The translations under genes were made by a program, and so were the position numbers. Below the pieces are notes generated by a model, which saw nothing but the letters and a program-made list of their open reading frames with translations, was not told where the DNA came from and made no database searches. Positions 9,662 to 18,749 of a DNA stretch of 64,000 nt are shown here, in pieces. Numbering within the stretch: position 1 is the first letter of the stretch; each line of letters begins with the position of its first letter. The DNA is from Rapidithrix thailandica (GTDB taxonomy: Bacteria; Bacteroidota; Bacteroidia; Cytophagales; Flammeovirgaceae), in NCBI RefSeq assembly GCF_039710355.1, contig NZ_JBDKWZ010000007.1:186001-250000 (forward strand), in the 5' to 3' direction.

Positions 9662-10306
9662 TTACTCCGCGTTTAGGAAGGGATTGTGTTGTTTTTCAAA
9701 GCCTATGGTGGTACTGGGCCCGTGTCCACAGTATACCACCGTCTCTTCCGGTAACTCAAACATCACGTTTTTGATACTTTGAATCAGGGTAGTAAAGTCC
9801 CCCCCGGGCAAATCGGTCCGGCCAATGCTTCCCTGAAACAATACATCCCCGTTGATACAAAAGCCCTGCGATTCGCAATAAAATGCCACATGCCCTTCGG
9901 AATGCCCCGGAACAAACAGCACCTTCAATTCCGAATTTCCAAAGCGTATCACTTCGTCTTTTTGGATGGTTCGAGCTATTTCGGCAGGAGCATACTGTGT
10001 AAACCCGTAAACGGGAGCATATACGGGCACAGAATTGAAGCCGGCTACTTCGTACTCGGGCACTTCCAACCCTACCTCAAAGGTGTCTGTTACAAATTTA
10101 TTTCCCAGCACATGGTCAATATGACAATGTGTATTGAATAACCTCACAACTTTTAATTCGTTTGAGCGAATAAACTCCTCCAGCTCAGCTTTTTCAGCTT
10201 TTTCATAACAACCCGGATCTATTAGGACGCATTCCTTTGTTTCATCATAAAGAAGATAGGTATTTTCAGCAAATGCGTTGAACGTAAAATACTTAACTTG
10301 GACCAT
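9662..10306 (-). CDS. MBL-fold hydrolase, glyoxalase II-like
   Basis: The 214-residue protein shows the metallo-beta-lactamase metal motif THCHIDHVLGN (H-x-H-x-D-H), a second His in PGHSEGHVAF, Asp in INGDVLF and His in YCGHGPSTTIG. The block IGRTDLPGGD is typical of the YcbL/glyoxalase-II-like hydroxyacylglutathione hydrolase subgroup, so a thioester such as a lactoyl-thiol is the likely type of substrate. It is cytoplasmic, with no signal peptide. The gene stands alone upstream of pssA on the same strand and is divergent from rpoD. Confidence 0.9.
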   Translation of the reverse strand: MVQVKYFTFNAFAENTYLLYDETKECVLIDPGCYEKAEKAELEEFIRSNELKVVRLFNTHCHIDHVLGNKFVTDTFEVGLEVPEYEVAGFNSVPVYAPVYGFTQYAPAEIARTIQKDEVIRFGNSELKVLFVPGHSEGHVAFYCESQGFCINGDVLFQGSIGRTDLPGGDFTTLIQSIKNVMFELPEETVVYCGHGPSTTIGFEKQHNPFLNAE

Positions 10307-10691
10307 GCCTGTATGCGGTTATTTTAATAGACAATAAAAATCGAAGAGGTAAAATTATTGCGAATGAAGGAATATCTTATCAGAAATTGCATTTTGAATT
10401 GCCTAAATGCAAAAGAGGGGATATTTTTGCCCATTCATTCCTAAAATATTCCCATTCGTTACATTAAAGTTTATATCCTATGGAATTTTAGGCGAACTTT
10501 GCTATGCAATTATCACCATATAGATATTTTGGACGAAAAAGCTAAAATAACAAAGCAATTTAAATTTCTTCTTTATTCTGAAAAGGGCATTATAGAATAA
10601 TTTTTGCGGCAATAATATTTTCAAATAATTCAAGTCAAAAAAACAACATTAACGTAGCGGGAAAACAAGGTTTCTAATCTAAAAGGAAATT
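10307..10691. other. Intergenic region upstream of rpoD
   Basis: About 385 AT-rich bases between the divergent MBL hydrolase and rpoD. It must contain the rpoD promoter. Several TTTG and TAxxTTTG-like words of the Bacteroidota promoter type occur, but none has exact spacing that I would commit to. Confidence 0.45.
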
Positions 10692-11561
10692 ATGAGACAA
10701 TTAAAGATCACTCAATCTATTACCAACAGGCGGGAAAGTCATACGCTGGAGAAATATTTCAATGAAATCAGTAAGCAAGAGTTGTTGACTCCAGAAGAAG
10801 AGGTGGAACTAGCCAGAAGAATAAAACAAGGGGATCGTAAAGCTTTAGAAAAATTAGTCAATGCTAACTTAAGGTTCGTAGTTTCAGTAGCCAAACAATA
10901 TCAAAACAGAAACCTTCCTTTAAATGACCTGATCAACGAAGGAAATTTGGGATTGGTGAAAGCAGCTCAAAAATTTGATGAAACACGGGGATTTAAATTT
11001 ATCTCCTATGCCGTATGGTGGATCCGGCAAACCATTATGCAAGCCATTGCAGAGCAATCCAGAATTGTACGTTTGCCTATGAACCGTACCGGAGCGCTGA
11101 ATAAAATTCATAAAACCATGGCAGAACTTGAGCAAAGGTACGAAAGAGAACCTACGGCTGAAGAACTGTCTGAAATCCTGGAAATGGATGAATTCGATAT
11201 CACCAACACAGTAAGTGCCGGTGGTAAGCATATGTCTTTGGACGCTCCTTTCCAAGAAGGCGAGTCTAACTCCCTATACGATGTGATGCCTGATCATAGC
11301 ATCGAAAAAACCAACAAAAAAGTGGACCATAACGACTCCCTTAGTGTGGAAACCGACCGGGTACTCTCAACGTTACAAGAGCGCGAAAAGAAAATCTTAA
11401 AAATGTTTTTTGGAATTGGGTACGAACACCCTATGTCTTTGGAAAATATTGGAGAGGAATTAGGTCTGACAAGAGAGCGGGTTCGCCAGATTAAAGAGAA
11501 GGCAATCAAGAAATTACAAGCCAGCTCCAAGCGCAAATTGTTAGCCGAATACTTAGGCTAG
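10692..11561 (+). CDS. rpoD: Primary sigma factor RpoD/SigA, short Bacteroidota form
   Basis: The 289-residue protein is the housekeeping sigma factor that directs RNA polymerase to promoters. It lacks the long acidic region 1.1 and non-conserved region of proteobacterial RpoD and starts close to region 1.2 (TLEKYFNEISKQELLTPEEE), as is normal in Bacteroidota. Region 2 includes NLRFVVSVAKQYQNRNLPL and KFISYAVWWIRQTI; region 4 ends with the helix-turn-helix LENIGEELGLTRERVRQIKE. It is monocistronic with a clear terminator 30 bases downstream. This form of the gene is one of the better taxonomic indicators in the window. Confidence 0.97.
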   Translation: MRQLKITQSITNRRESHTLEKYFNEISKQELLTPEEEVELARRIKQGDRKALEKLVNANLRFVVSVAKQYQNRNLPLNDLINEGNLGLVKAAQKFDETRGFKFISYAVWWIRQTIMQAIAEQSRIVRLPMNRTGALNKIHKTMAELEQRYEREPTAEELSEILEMDEFDITNTVSAGGKHMSLDAPFQEGESNSLYDVMPDHSIEKTNKKVDHNDSLSVETDRVLSTLQEREKKILKMFFGIGYEHPMSLENIGEELGLTRERVRQIKEKAIKKLQASSKRKLLAEYLG

Positions 11562-11590
11562 TCAAATAAAATTTATCAACTTCATATATA

Positions 11591-11618
11591 AAGGCTACTC
11601 CCAGCGAGTAGCCTTTTC
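11591..11618 (+). terminator. Terminator of rpoD
   Basis: Inverted repeat AAGGCTACTC / GAGTAGCCTT with a 5-base loop, followed by TTTTC, 30 bases after the rpoD stop. Confidence 0.88.
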
Positions 11619-11763
11619 TGTACTCCTTTTCCACTCTTCTGACCAGGCATTTTTCGTTTTTTTTACACACTGATGAACTTATTCTCGAATTGTTCATCAG
11701 TCCTTGCCAATTGTTCATAGTGAAATAGTTATCTTTGCAACTTCTTTTAATTAATCATCTTAT

Positions 11764-13566
11764 ATGAAAAGCATTAGGAACGTAGCTATCATTGCCCATG
11801 TAGACCATGGCAAAACTACGCTGGTTGACAAAATATTGCATGAGGCGAAGTTATTCCGGAGTAATCAACAAATCAATGAATTGATTCTGGATAACAACGA
11901 CCTGGAACGTGAACGGGGAATCACTATCTTATCAAAAAACGTTTCGGTAACCTACAAAGATGTAAAAATTAACATCATCGATACCCCTGGTCACGCGGAT
12001 TTTGGCGGGGAAGTAGAGCGAGTGTTAAAGATGGCAGACGGGGTAATCTTATTAGTCGATGCCTTTGAAGGACCTATGCCTCAAACACGCTTTGTATTAA
12101 GTAAAGCCCTCTCTTTGGGACTAAAACCCATTGTGGTGGTTAATAAAGTAGATAAAGAAAACTGTCGCCCGGACGAAGTTCATGAGGCGGTTTTTGATTT
12201 AATGTTCAATTTGGAAGCAACAGAAGAACAGTTAGAATTTGAAACTTTGTACGGTTCTTCCAAAAACGGGTGGATGAGTCATGATTATAAACAGCCTACC
12301 GATACCATCACGCCTCTACTAGATACTATATTGGAAAAAATCCCGGCCGCGCCTCAACCGGAAGGGATACCTCAATTCCAAATCACTTCGTTGGATTACT
12401 CTTCATTTGTAGGGCGTATCGCCATCGGCCGGGTCTACCAAGGCTCCTTAAAGGAAGGGGACTTTATGGGCTTATGCAAAAGCGATGGTACGGTAAAGAA
12501 AGTCCGTATCAAAGAGCTACACGTATTTGAAGGCTTAGGAAAACTGAGAGCAGAAGAAGTAAAAGCCGGAGACATTTGTGCCGTAACCGGTATTGAAGAT
12601 TTTGAAATCGGAGACACCTTGACCGACTTTGAAAATCCGGAAGAAATGCCTCGTATCGCTATCGATGAGCCTACGATGAACATGTTGTTTACCATTAACA
12701 ACTCTCCATTCTTCGGAAAAGAAGGAAAATTTGTAACCTCACGCCATATCAGAGACCGTCTGTTCAAAGAAACAGAGAAAAACCTTGCTCTAAGAGTGCA
12801 AGAAGGGGAATCTGAAGACAAGTTTATTGTATTTGGCCGGGGTATCCTTCACTTGGCAGTATTGATCGAAACCATGCGGAGAGAAGGGTATGAATTACAA
12901 GTAGGGCAACCTCAGGTAATTTACAGGGAAATTGACGGGCAAAGATGTGAGCCGATTGAACAGTTGGTCATCGACTTACCCGAAGAGGTTTCAGGAAAAG
13001 CCATCGAATTAGTCTCTCAACGGAAAGGCGAAATGAAAGTAATGGAGCCTAAAGGGGATATGGTACACTTGGAGTTTGAAATCCCTTCCAGAGGTCTGAT
13101 TGGCTTGAGAAACAACGTATTGACAGCTACCGGAGGAGAAGCGGTAATGAATCACCGCTTTAAGAGTTATGAGCCGTACAAAGGTGAAATTCCTGAGCGT
13201 TCCAGTGGTTCTATCATCTCTATGGAACAAGGTCCTTGTACTGCTTATGCATTGGACAAACTGCAAGACCGCGGTATCTTCTTCGTAGAGCCTGGAGACG
13301 TTCTTTATAACGGTCAGGTAATCGGAGAACACAGCAAAGGAAGCGACATTGTCGTAAACGTACAGAAAGGTAAAAAACTAACCAACGTTCGTGCGGCAGG
13401 TTCTGATAAAGAAGCCAAACTCGCTCCGAAGAAAGTATTCTCTTTGGAAGAAGCCTTGGAATACATTCAGAAAGATGAATATGTAGAAATAACGCCTCAG
13501 ACTATCCGGTTACGGAAAATCATATTGGACGAAAACCAACGCAAAAGAGCAGCGGCAAAAATCTAA
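11764..13566 (+). CDS. typA: Ribosome-associated GTPase TypA/BipA
   Basis: TypA is a translational GTPase related to EF-G and LepA that acts on ribosomes under stress and in assembly. The G domain shows AHVDHGKTTL (G1), RERGITILSKN (G2), DTPGHADFGGEVER (G3) and NKVDKENCRPDEV (G4, with the NKxD motif); domain II and the EF-G-like domains follow, and the TypA-specific C-terminal domain includes PSRGLIGLRNNVLTATGGEA. The 600-residue length is normal. It is a single gene 200 bases after rpoD but separated from it by a terminator, and has its own terminator at 13588. Confidence 0.96.
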   Translation: MKSIRNVAIIAHVDHGKTTLVDKILHEAKLFRSNQQINELILDNNDLERERGITILSKNVSVTYKDVKINIIDTPGHADFGGEVERVLKMADGVILLVDAFEGPMPQTRFVLSKALSLGLKPIVVVNKVDKENCRPDEVHEAVFDLMFNLEATEEQLEFETLYGSSKNGWMSHDYKQPTDTITPLLDTILEKIPAAPQPEGIPQFQITSLDYSSFVGRIAIGRVYQGSLKEGDFMGLCKSDGTVKKVRIKELHVFEGLGKLRAEEVKAGDICAVTGIEDFEIGDTLTDFENPEEMPRIAIDEPTMNMLFTINNSPFFGKEGKFVTSRHIRDRLFKETEKNLALRVQEGESEDKFIVFGRGILHLAVLIETMRREGYELQVGQPQVIYREIDGQRCEPIEQLVIDLPEEVSGKAIELVSQRKGEMKVMEPKGDMVHLEFEIPSRGLIGLRNNVLTATGGEAVMNHRFKSYEPYKGEIPERSSGSIISMEQGPCTAYALDKLQDRGIFFVEPGDVLYNGQVIGEHSKGSDIVVNVQKGKKLTNVRAAGSDKEAKLAPKKVFSLEEALEYIQKDEYVEITPQTIRLRKIILDENQRKRAAAKI

Positions 13567-13587
13567 TAAAAGGCTGATTTTTTTTAT

Positions 13588-13621
13588 AAACGCCATCTCA
13601 TTCATTGAGTATGGCGTTTTT
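13588..13621 (+). terminator. Terminator of typA
   Basis: Stem AAACGCCAT / ATGGCGTTT with an inner CTCA/TGAG pairing, followed by a T-rich tail, 22 bases after the typA stop. Confidence 0.85.
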
Positions 13622-13726
13622 CTTGTTCCGACTTATTCAACTATCCAGGGGACATAAAGTTTCTATACAACCTAAATAGAGTATCCCCGTATTTTAAAAA
13701 AAACTAAATCAAAATAAGATCAACCG

Positions 13727-14347
13727 ATGAAGCGCTTAATCACTCTAATCCTTTGTTTGGCATGTTTTCAGTTTGCCTCGGCACAAGTTTTCAAAATGGG
13801 AGTCAAAGGCGGTCTGAATACCTCAAATATCCGCATCAGCAATTATGTCAATTCGAATAAAATTGGTTCGATAGAAGCCGGAGACGCTCAATTAGGCTAT
13901 CATTTGGGACTTATGGCAAGGGTAAAAATCCCGGTCATTTCCATATATGTCCAACCGGAATTATTGCTGACCTCCGGAAGTAATGAATTCAAAACCGACC
14001 TTACTCCATTAAGTCTGGCAGAGGTGGAATACAAATACAAAAGGTTGGATATTCCCGTTTTACTGGGTTTTAAGTTTGGCCCTGCCCGTATCAATGCCGG
14101 CCCGGTTTACAGCCGGATCATTCACGAAAAATGGAACAACAGCGATATGGTAGAGCCTCACGCCAATGAAGGCACATGGGGCTTCCAGGGAGGAATGGGC
14201 GTGGATATTCTCAAAAAGCTCGCACTTGATTTTCGCTATGAAACCAATTTGAGCAAATTTGGCGAAGGGATGAGCCTAGCCGGAGAAGAGGTAAAATTTG
14301 ATTCTCGCTCACAACAATGGATTCTCAGTTTAGGGGTCTATTTCTAA
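13727..14347 (+). CDS. Outer-membrane beta-barrel protein (PorT/OmpA-barrel-like)
   Basis: The 206-residue protein begins with a signal peptide (RLITLILCLACFQFASAQ) followed by VFKMGVKGGLNTSNI, the usual first strand of Bacteroidota 'porin family / outer membrane beta-barrel' proteins. Alternating hydrophobic strands continue to a C-terminal strand ending in WILSLGVYF with a terminal Phe, the pattern recognised by the BAM machinery. The length suggests an eight-stranded barrel. Substrate or partner is unknown. It is monocistronic with a terminator 21 bases downstream. Confidence 0.85.
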   Translation: MKRLITLILCLACFQFASAQVFKMGVKGGLNTSNIRISNYVNSNKIGSIEAGDAQLGYHLGLMARVKIPVISIYVQPELLLTSGSNEFKTDLTPLSLAEVEYKYKRLDIPVLLGFKFGPARINAGPVYSRIIHEKWNNSDMVEPHANEGTWGFQGGMGVDILKKLALDFRYETNLSKFGEGMSLAGEEVKFDSRSQQWILSLGVYF

Positions 14348-14367
14348 AATAGACCAAAAATAACCTC

Positions 14368-14400
14368 AACCTGTTTCCGTAGAAAGGAAACAGGTTTTTT
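14368..14400 (+). terminator. Terminator of the beta-barrel gene
   Basis: Stem AACCTGTTTCC / GGAAACAGGTT with a 7-base loop followed by a run of T residues. Confidence 0.88.
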
Positions 14401-14566
14401 TATATCCGAATCACGCTTACCGCTAGTGAAGCTTTGGCTTTTTCCCCTTTATGATTACTTCCACTCAAGCGTATCCTTCCTCTTCCTTTCTGAAAAGAGA
14501 GGACCACACCATAAGACGGCTTAGCTAGCTTCCTTAACGCATTTGCCTTGCGAGCTTTAAAGCGAC

Positions 14567-14749
14567 TTATTCATATTCTCCTTCAAAATAATCCATTTGA
14601 TCATTGATTTTGGCCTGTAGTCCGTAGAGCTCTTCTTGCTCTTCAAAAGACAAACCATCATAGTCGGATTTTTGGCTTAACTCTTCGATACGCTCGAACA
14701 GCTGGCTTGGTGTTAGATCATCCAGATCTATTTCATATTGTAAAACCAT
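14567..14749 (-). CDS. Small acidic helical protein
   Basis: I chose the ATG at 14749, which yields 60 residues beginning MVLQYEIDLDDLTPSQLFER. The long upstream extension in the same frame (to 14887) has no coding character. The product is strongly acidic, predicted helical and cytoplasmic, ending QMDYFEGEYE. I do not recognise the family. A conserved small protein is likely because the composition is clearly protein-like, but no function can be given. Confidence 0.55.
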   Translation of the reverse strand: MVLQYEIDLDDLTPSQLFERIEELSQKSDYDGLSFEEQEELYGLQAKINDQMDYFEGEYE

Positions 14750-15142
14750 GATATTGAAAAAATAGTAAAAGAAAATTTCAGCGAGAGGTACTGTTCCGGA
14801 ACCATCGGTAAAACACAGATTCCGGTAGAGGAAAGGTAACTTCCAACAAGGATATATAGCAATCAGTATAGAGTGTTTCTTGCTCAATTTCAGACAATTG
14901 AGAATTTGTTTCCCCTAAGGTAGAGGAATAAATCAATATCTCCAAAACTTCCGCTCAGACTTAATAATAGCTTTAAATACGGTTCATATTTATGGCTGAT
15001 TTACCTGGAAAAAGCGGTTTTTTGTTACGGGTTGATTGAATGTTAAGAAGCGGACAAGGTTGGATATAAAAAACAATGGCTTACCAGTTCGTTAGCATCT
15101 GGCAAGCCCTCTATTGATGAGTTTTACGGAAATGGAATGAGG
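14750..15142. other. Gene-free interval upstream of the small acidic protein
   Basis: This stretch holds only the reverse-strand hairpin at 15070-15108 that ends the SRPBCC gene, and presumably the promoter of the small acidic protein. Nothing else is supported. Confidence 0.5.
15070..15108 (-). terminator. Terminator of the SRPBCC gene
   Basis: Inverted repeat GGCTTACCAG / CTGGCAAGCC (one mismatch); on the - strand it is followed by ATTGTTTTTTAT. It sits 35 bases past the stop of the gene at 15143. Confidence 0.75.
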
Positions 15143-15673
15143 TTACTTTTCACAGAGCATTTTCAACTTTTGCAATGCTGCCTGATAATTTTCTGACAGT
15201 CTTTTGTCAAATTGTGCCAACATCGCATACCAACGGGTCAAGGGATTCATGCCCAAATCTCCGCTTTCTTCCCAGGTGACCAATACACCTGATTCGGTCG
15301 GTAATAGGGTAAACCGTACTTCGGAAAACAAACTGTTATCTTGCATTTGTACATTTAAACGGATCAGGCTATCCGGTTTAGACTCCACGATCTCCATTCT
15401 GCCGTTGGATGCGTCATAATTCCATGTAAAAATGGCCCCCGGGCCTTCTTCCGTTCCACTTATTGAGGTATTGGCATTCGGCAAGTCATGCAAGTCCAAA
15501 GCCCAATCCTCCCAGTATTCAAAAGAATTTAATATATTAAAAACCGAAGCTTGCTTTGCCTCCACAAGGATACTTTGTTTCACATGATAAGTGCCAGGCA
15601 ACATATATCCACCCAAAGCCAAAAGTATCACGGCAGCTAACACCCCCAAAGAGAAAAATCGAAAAGTCCGCAT
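15143..15673 (-). CDS. SRPBCC-fold protein with N-terminal membrane anchor
   Basis: The 176-residue protein starts with one hydrophobic segment (FRFFSLGVLAAVILLALGGY) and then has a START/polyketide-cyclase-like domain: ILVEAKQASVFNILNSFEYW, EDWALD, GPGAIFTWNYD and VTWEESGDLGMNP are typical strands. Such domains bind hydrophobic ligands. Location is the inner membrane facing the periplasm, or an exported form. It is a single gene, divergent from ffh. No ligand can be named. Confidence 0.8.
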   Translation of the reverse strand: MRTFRFFSLGVLAAVILLALGGYMLPGTYHVKQSILVEAKQASVFNILNSFEYWEDWALDLHDLPNANTSISGTEEGPGAIFTWNYDASNGRMEIVESKPDSLIRLNVQMQDNSLFSEVRFTLLPTESGVLVTWEESGDLGMNPLTRWYAMLAQFDKRLSENYQAALQKLKMLCEK

Positions 15674-15945
15674 GTTCTGTCTTTTATTTTCCGCAAAACT
15701 AGCTTAAAAATCCCAATGCCTGTAGATTTTGCATTGGAAATCACCTAGATTAAATTACCTTTGCCCTTTCAATGTATAATGGTATTGCTGTGTCTTTATC
15801 CGAAATTTACCTGATGCAGGCTCCTATGAGGATACCACAAGCAAGAAGAATAGCCGGGTGGTTTTACACCATAGCCGAAAACCTCATTATCCATTGTATT
15901 ACAAATTGTTAAGAATTTTCAGTTTATAATCGACATATAAGGTTT

Positions 15946-17289
15946 ATGTTTGATAATCTCAGTACGAAATTAGATCAGGCGTTCAAAACCCTCAAAGGGC
16001 AAGGGAGAATCACCGAAATTAACGTTGCGAACACCGTTAAGGAAATCCGGAAAGCTCTTTTAGATGCGGATGTTAATTACAACATTGCCAAGTCAATTAC
16101 CAATGAAATAAAAGATGAGGCATTAGGGAAAGATGTACTTATCGCAGTAAAGCCCGGGGAACTGTTTATCAAAATCGTTTATGATAAACTAGTGAGCCTT
16201 ATGGGTGGTGAATTGGCGGAATTTACTCCTACCGGTTCCCCAGCAGTAGTATTGATCTCCGGTTTGCAGGGTTCGGGTAAAACCACCTTCTCTGCCAAGT
16301 TAGCAAACCGCTTAAAAGCCCAAGGCAAACAAGCATTGTTGGTAGCTTGTGACATCTACCGTCCGGCAGCGATCGACCAATTGCATACCTTAGGGGAGCA
16401 AATCGGAGTGGATGTATTTTCCGAAAGGGAAAACAAAGACGCCATCTCCATTGCCCAAAAGGGGATTCAATACGCGAAAGCCAACGGTAAGAGCATCGTC
16501 ATTATAGATACTGCCGGTCGCTTGGCAGTGGATGAGCAGATGATGCAGGAGATTTCAGCGGTCAAACAAGCGGTACAGCCTTCGGAAACCTTGTTTGTAG
16601 TGGACTCCATGACCGGTCAGGATGCGGTAAACACTGCCAAAACCTTTAATGAACGCTTGGATTTTGACGGGGTCGTCCTCACCAAGTTAGACGGTGATAC
16701 CCGGGGAGGTGCGGCTCTATCGATCAAAACGGTTGTCAACAAGCCGATCAAATTTATCAGTACCGGTGAAAAACCGGATACCTTGGATGTATTCCACCCT
16801 GACCGTATGGCCAAGCGTATCTTGGGCATGGGTGATGTGGTGTCGTTGGTAGAAAAAGCACAACAGGCATTTGACGAAGAAGAAGCCAAAAGGCTGAACA
16901 AGAAGCTGCGTAAAAACCAGTTTGATTTAAATGACCTACTCTCTCAAATCCAACACATCAAAAAGATGGGTAACCTGAAGGATTTGATGGGTATGATACC
17001 GGGCATGGGTAAGATGCTCAAAAATGTGGATGTGGATGATGATGCATTCAAGCCGGTAGAGGCAATCATTTCTTCGATGACCCCTACAGAACGTGAAAAC
17101 CCCGACATTATCAATAACAGCAGAAAACGGAGAATTGCCACCGGTAGTGGTACTTCCGTACAACAAGTTAACAACTTGCTGAAGCAGTTCCAGGAGATGA
17201 AGCGAACCATGAAGAAAATCAATACGATGCAAGGGATGGGCGGTTTGCCGGGCTTTGGAAAGAAAAAGAAGAAGAAAGCAAAAAGATAA
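15946..17289 (+). CDS. ffh: Signal recognition particle protein Ffh
   Basis: Ffh binds signal sequences and 4.5S RNA and delivers ribosomes to FtsY at the membrane. The 447-residue protein has the N domain, the GTPase G domain with GLQGSGKTTFSAKLANRL, DTAGRLAVDEQMM and TKLDGDTRGGAALS, and a Met-rich M domain near residues 330-435 (KMGNLKDLMGMIPGMGKM). It ends in a poly-Lys tail after GGLPGFG. The ATG at 15946 fits the family start. It is monocistronic with a strong terminator shared with trxA. Confidence 0.97.
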   Translation: MFDNLSTKLDQAFKTLKGQGRITEINVANTVKEIRKALLDADVNYNIAKSITNEIKDEALGKDVLIAVKPGELFIKIVYDKLVSLMGGELAEFTPTGSPAVVLISGLQGSGKTTFSAKLANRLKAQGKQALLVACDIYRPAAIDQLHTLGEQIGVDVFSERENKDAISIAQKGIQYAKANGKSIVIIDTAGRLAVDEQMMQEISAVKQAVQPSETLFVVDSMTGQDAVNTAKTFNERLDFDGVVLTKLDGDTRGGAALSIKTVVNKPIKFISTGEKPDTLDVFHPDRMAKRILGMGDVVSLVEKAQQAFDEEEAKRLNKKLRKNQFDLNDLLSQIQHIKKMGNLKDLMGMIPGMGKMLKNVDVDDDAFKPVEAIISSMTPTERENPDIINNSRKRRIATGSGTSVQQVNNLLKQFQEMKRTMKKINTMQGMGGLPGFGKKKKKKAKR

Positions 17290-17296
17290 TACACGA

Positions 17297-17330
17297 AAAA
17301 GAGGTTTTGCCCGAAAGCAAAACCTCTTTT
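17297..17330. terminator. Bidirectional terminator between ffh and trxA
   Basis: Perfect 14-base stem AAAAGAGGTTTTGC / GCAAAACCTCTTTT with a 6-base loop and T-rich flanks on both strands, placed between convergent ffh and trxA. Confidence 0.9.
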
Positions 17331-17350
17331 TTATACTGGCAAATGACTTT

Positions 17351-17677
17351 CTATGAAATTTGCCCTTGGATACGTTTTTCCAATTCAACTTTAGAAGAAG
17401 CGCCAATTAACTTCTCAACTACTTCGCCTCCCTTAAATACCAACATAGTAGGAATGCTTCGAATGCCGAACTTTGCAGAGCTTTGCGGATTAGCATCTAC
17501 ATCTAACTTCCCGATCACCGCCTGACCGTCAAAATCCTCCGCTAATTCCTCTACTACCGGAGCCATCATCAAACAAGGGCCACACCAAGTTGCCCAGAAA
17601 TCCACTAACACAGGCTTATCCGATTTCAATACAACTTCCTCGAAGTTGTCATCAGTAATAGTGACTGCTTTTGACAT
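17351..17677 (-). CDS. trxA: Thioredoxin
   Basis: A 108-residue cytoplasmic thioredoxin with the redox motif WCGPC inside FWATWCGPCLMMAPVV and the cis-proline loop GIRSIPTMLVFKGGE. It has no signal peptide. It reduces protein disulfides and donates electrons to reductases, being itself reduced by thioredoxin reductase, which is not in the window. The length is exactly that of classical TrxA. Single gene, convergent with ffh. Confidence 0.96.
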   Translation of the reverse strand: MSKAVTITDDNFEEVVLKSDKPVLVDFWATWCGPCLMMAPVVEELAEDFDGQAVIGKLDVDANPQSSAKFGIRSIPTMLVFKGGEVVEKLIGASSKVELEKRIQGQIS

Positions 17678-17824
17678 TTTTAGAACTTATTTAGTTATGA
17701 AAATATGTTAATTTGTACAGTTATAACTTCTCTTATAAACTACAATCAAATATAGAAAAGTTCACATGGAAATTCATTTTTCTATAAAAAAGAATCTTTT
17801 CCTTTAAATAAAGTGGTATCGAAT

Positions 17825-18409
17825 TTATACCCAAGTGGTTTTTTCTTCTACAGGCTTGCGTTTTCCTTCCGGAATAGTCGCTTCGGGATAGCCCACATAG
17901 AAAAAACCCAACAATAAATCTTTTTCCCCCAAGCCTAACATTTCTTTTCCCTGCTCGGTATATGTGAGCCCACCTGTAGACCAATACGCGCCTACCCCGT
18001 AAGCTGTGGCAGTCAAATGCATATTTTGTACGGCACATGCAACCGCCTCGATTTCTTCGATTTCAGGAATACGTTCGCTGTCTTGTCTTTGCATAACAAT
18101 GGCAATGACATGAGAGGCCTTTGAAGGGTTTGTCAACAACTTTTCGTATTTTGCTTGCAAAAAGTTTTCCACGGGTGTGGATTGCTTATACACCTCAGCC
18201 TGGTATTTACCCAGCTTTTCCAAAGCTGCTCCGGTGAACACGAAAAATCGCCAAGGCTCGGTTTTTCCGTGATTTGGAGCCCAATTGGCATTTTCTAACA
18301 ATTGGTCGATAATATATTTTTCTACTTTCCGGTCAGAGTACTGTTTAGGGAATACAGAGCGTCTGCTCTGTATCAGTTTATTGATTTGTTCTATATCAAA
18401 TGTTTCCAT
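17825..18409 (-). CDS. Nitroreductase family protein
   Basis: The 194-residue protein matches the FMN-dependent nitroreductase fold: INKLIQSRRSVFPKQYSDR is the FMN-binding start, followed by LLENANWAPNHGKTEPWRF, and VGAYWSTGG in the second half. Members reduce nitro compounds, quinones or enones with NAD(P)H. The sequence resembles the YdjA/TdsD-like subgroup of short nitroreductases; that subgroup assignment is tentative. It reads in the same direction as trxA, about 150 bases upstream of it, and may or may not be co-transcribed. Confidence 0.88.
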   Translation of the reverse strand: METFDIEQINKLIQSRRSVFPKQYSDRKVEKYIIDQLLENANWAPNHGKTEPWRFFVFTGAALEKLGKYQAEVYKQSTPVENFLQAKYEKLLTNPSKASHVIAIVMQRQDSERIPEIEEIEAVACAVQNMHLTATAYGVGAYWSTGGLTYTEQGKEMLGLGEKDLLLGFFYVGYPEATIPEGKRKPVEEKTTWV

Positions 18410-18749
18410 ATGCGTTTTAGCTATCTTTGGTTAAGCACCTGTAAACCAATCCCTCAAGAGGGAAAGCTACACCTGCCTTTTCGCAAAGGTAGTGCACATA
18501 AGTTTAAGTAAGAAACCTACTTTACATTCCTGTCGACTGTCCGGTTGGTTTGCCTCCTGTCACTCCACATAAATTTTTTATATATCCCCGTTTAAAATTG
18601 TATGACAGCTTTGTTCTAATATTATAACTTTGCGCTCCTTAAAAAAACAACTATTGTACTTTAGTAAAAAATAATAGGAATTTGTGATGACATGCATCCA
18701 ATTATTAGTAAGTACTATCATTGTTTATCTCAGTTCGCTATAATCACCC
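18410..18749. other. Intergenic region between nitroreductase and proline dehydrogenase
   Basis: About 340 bases between divergent genes. I see AT-rich promoter-like sequence but no exact motif, hairpin or coding potential. Confidence 0.45.
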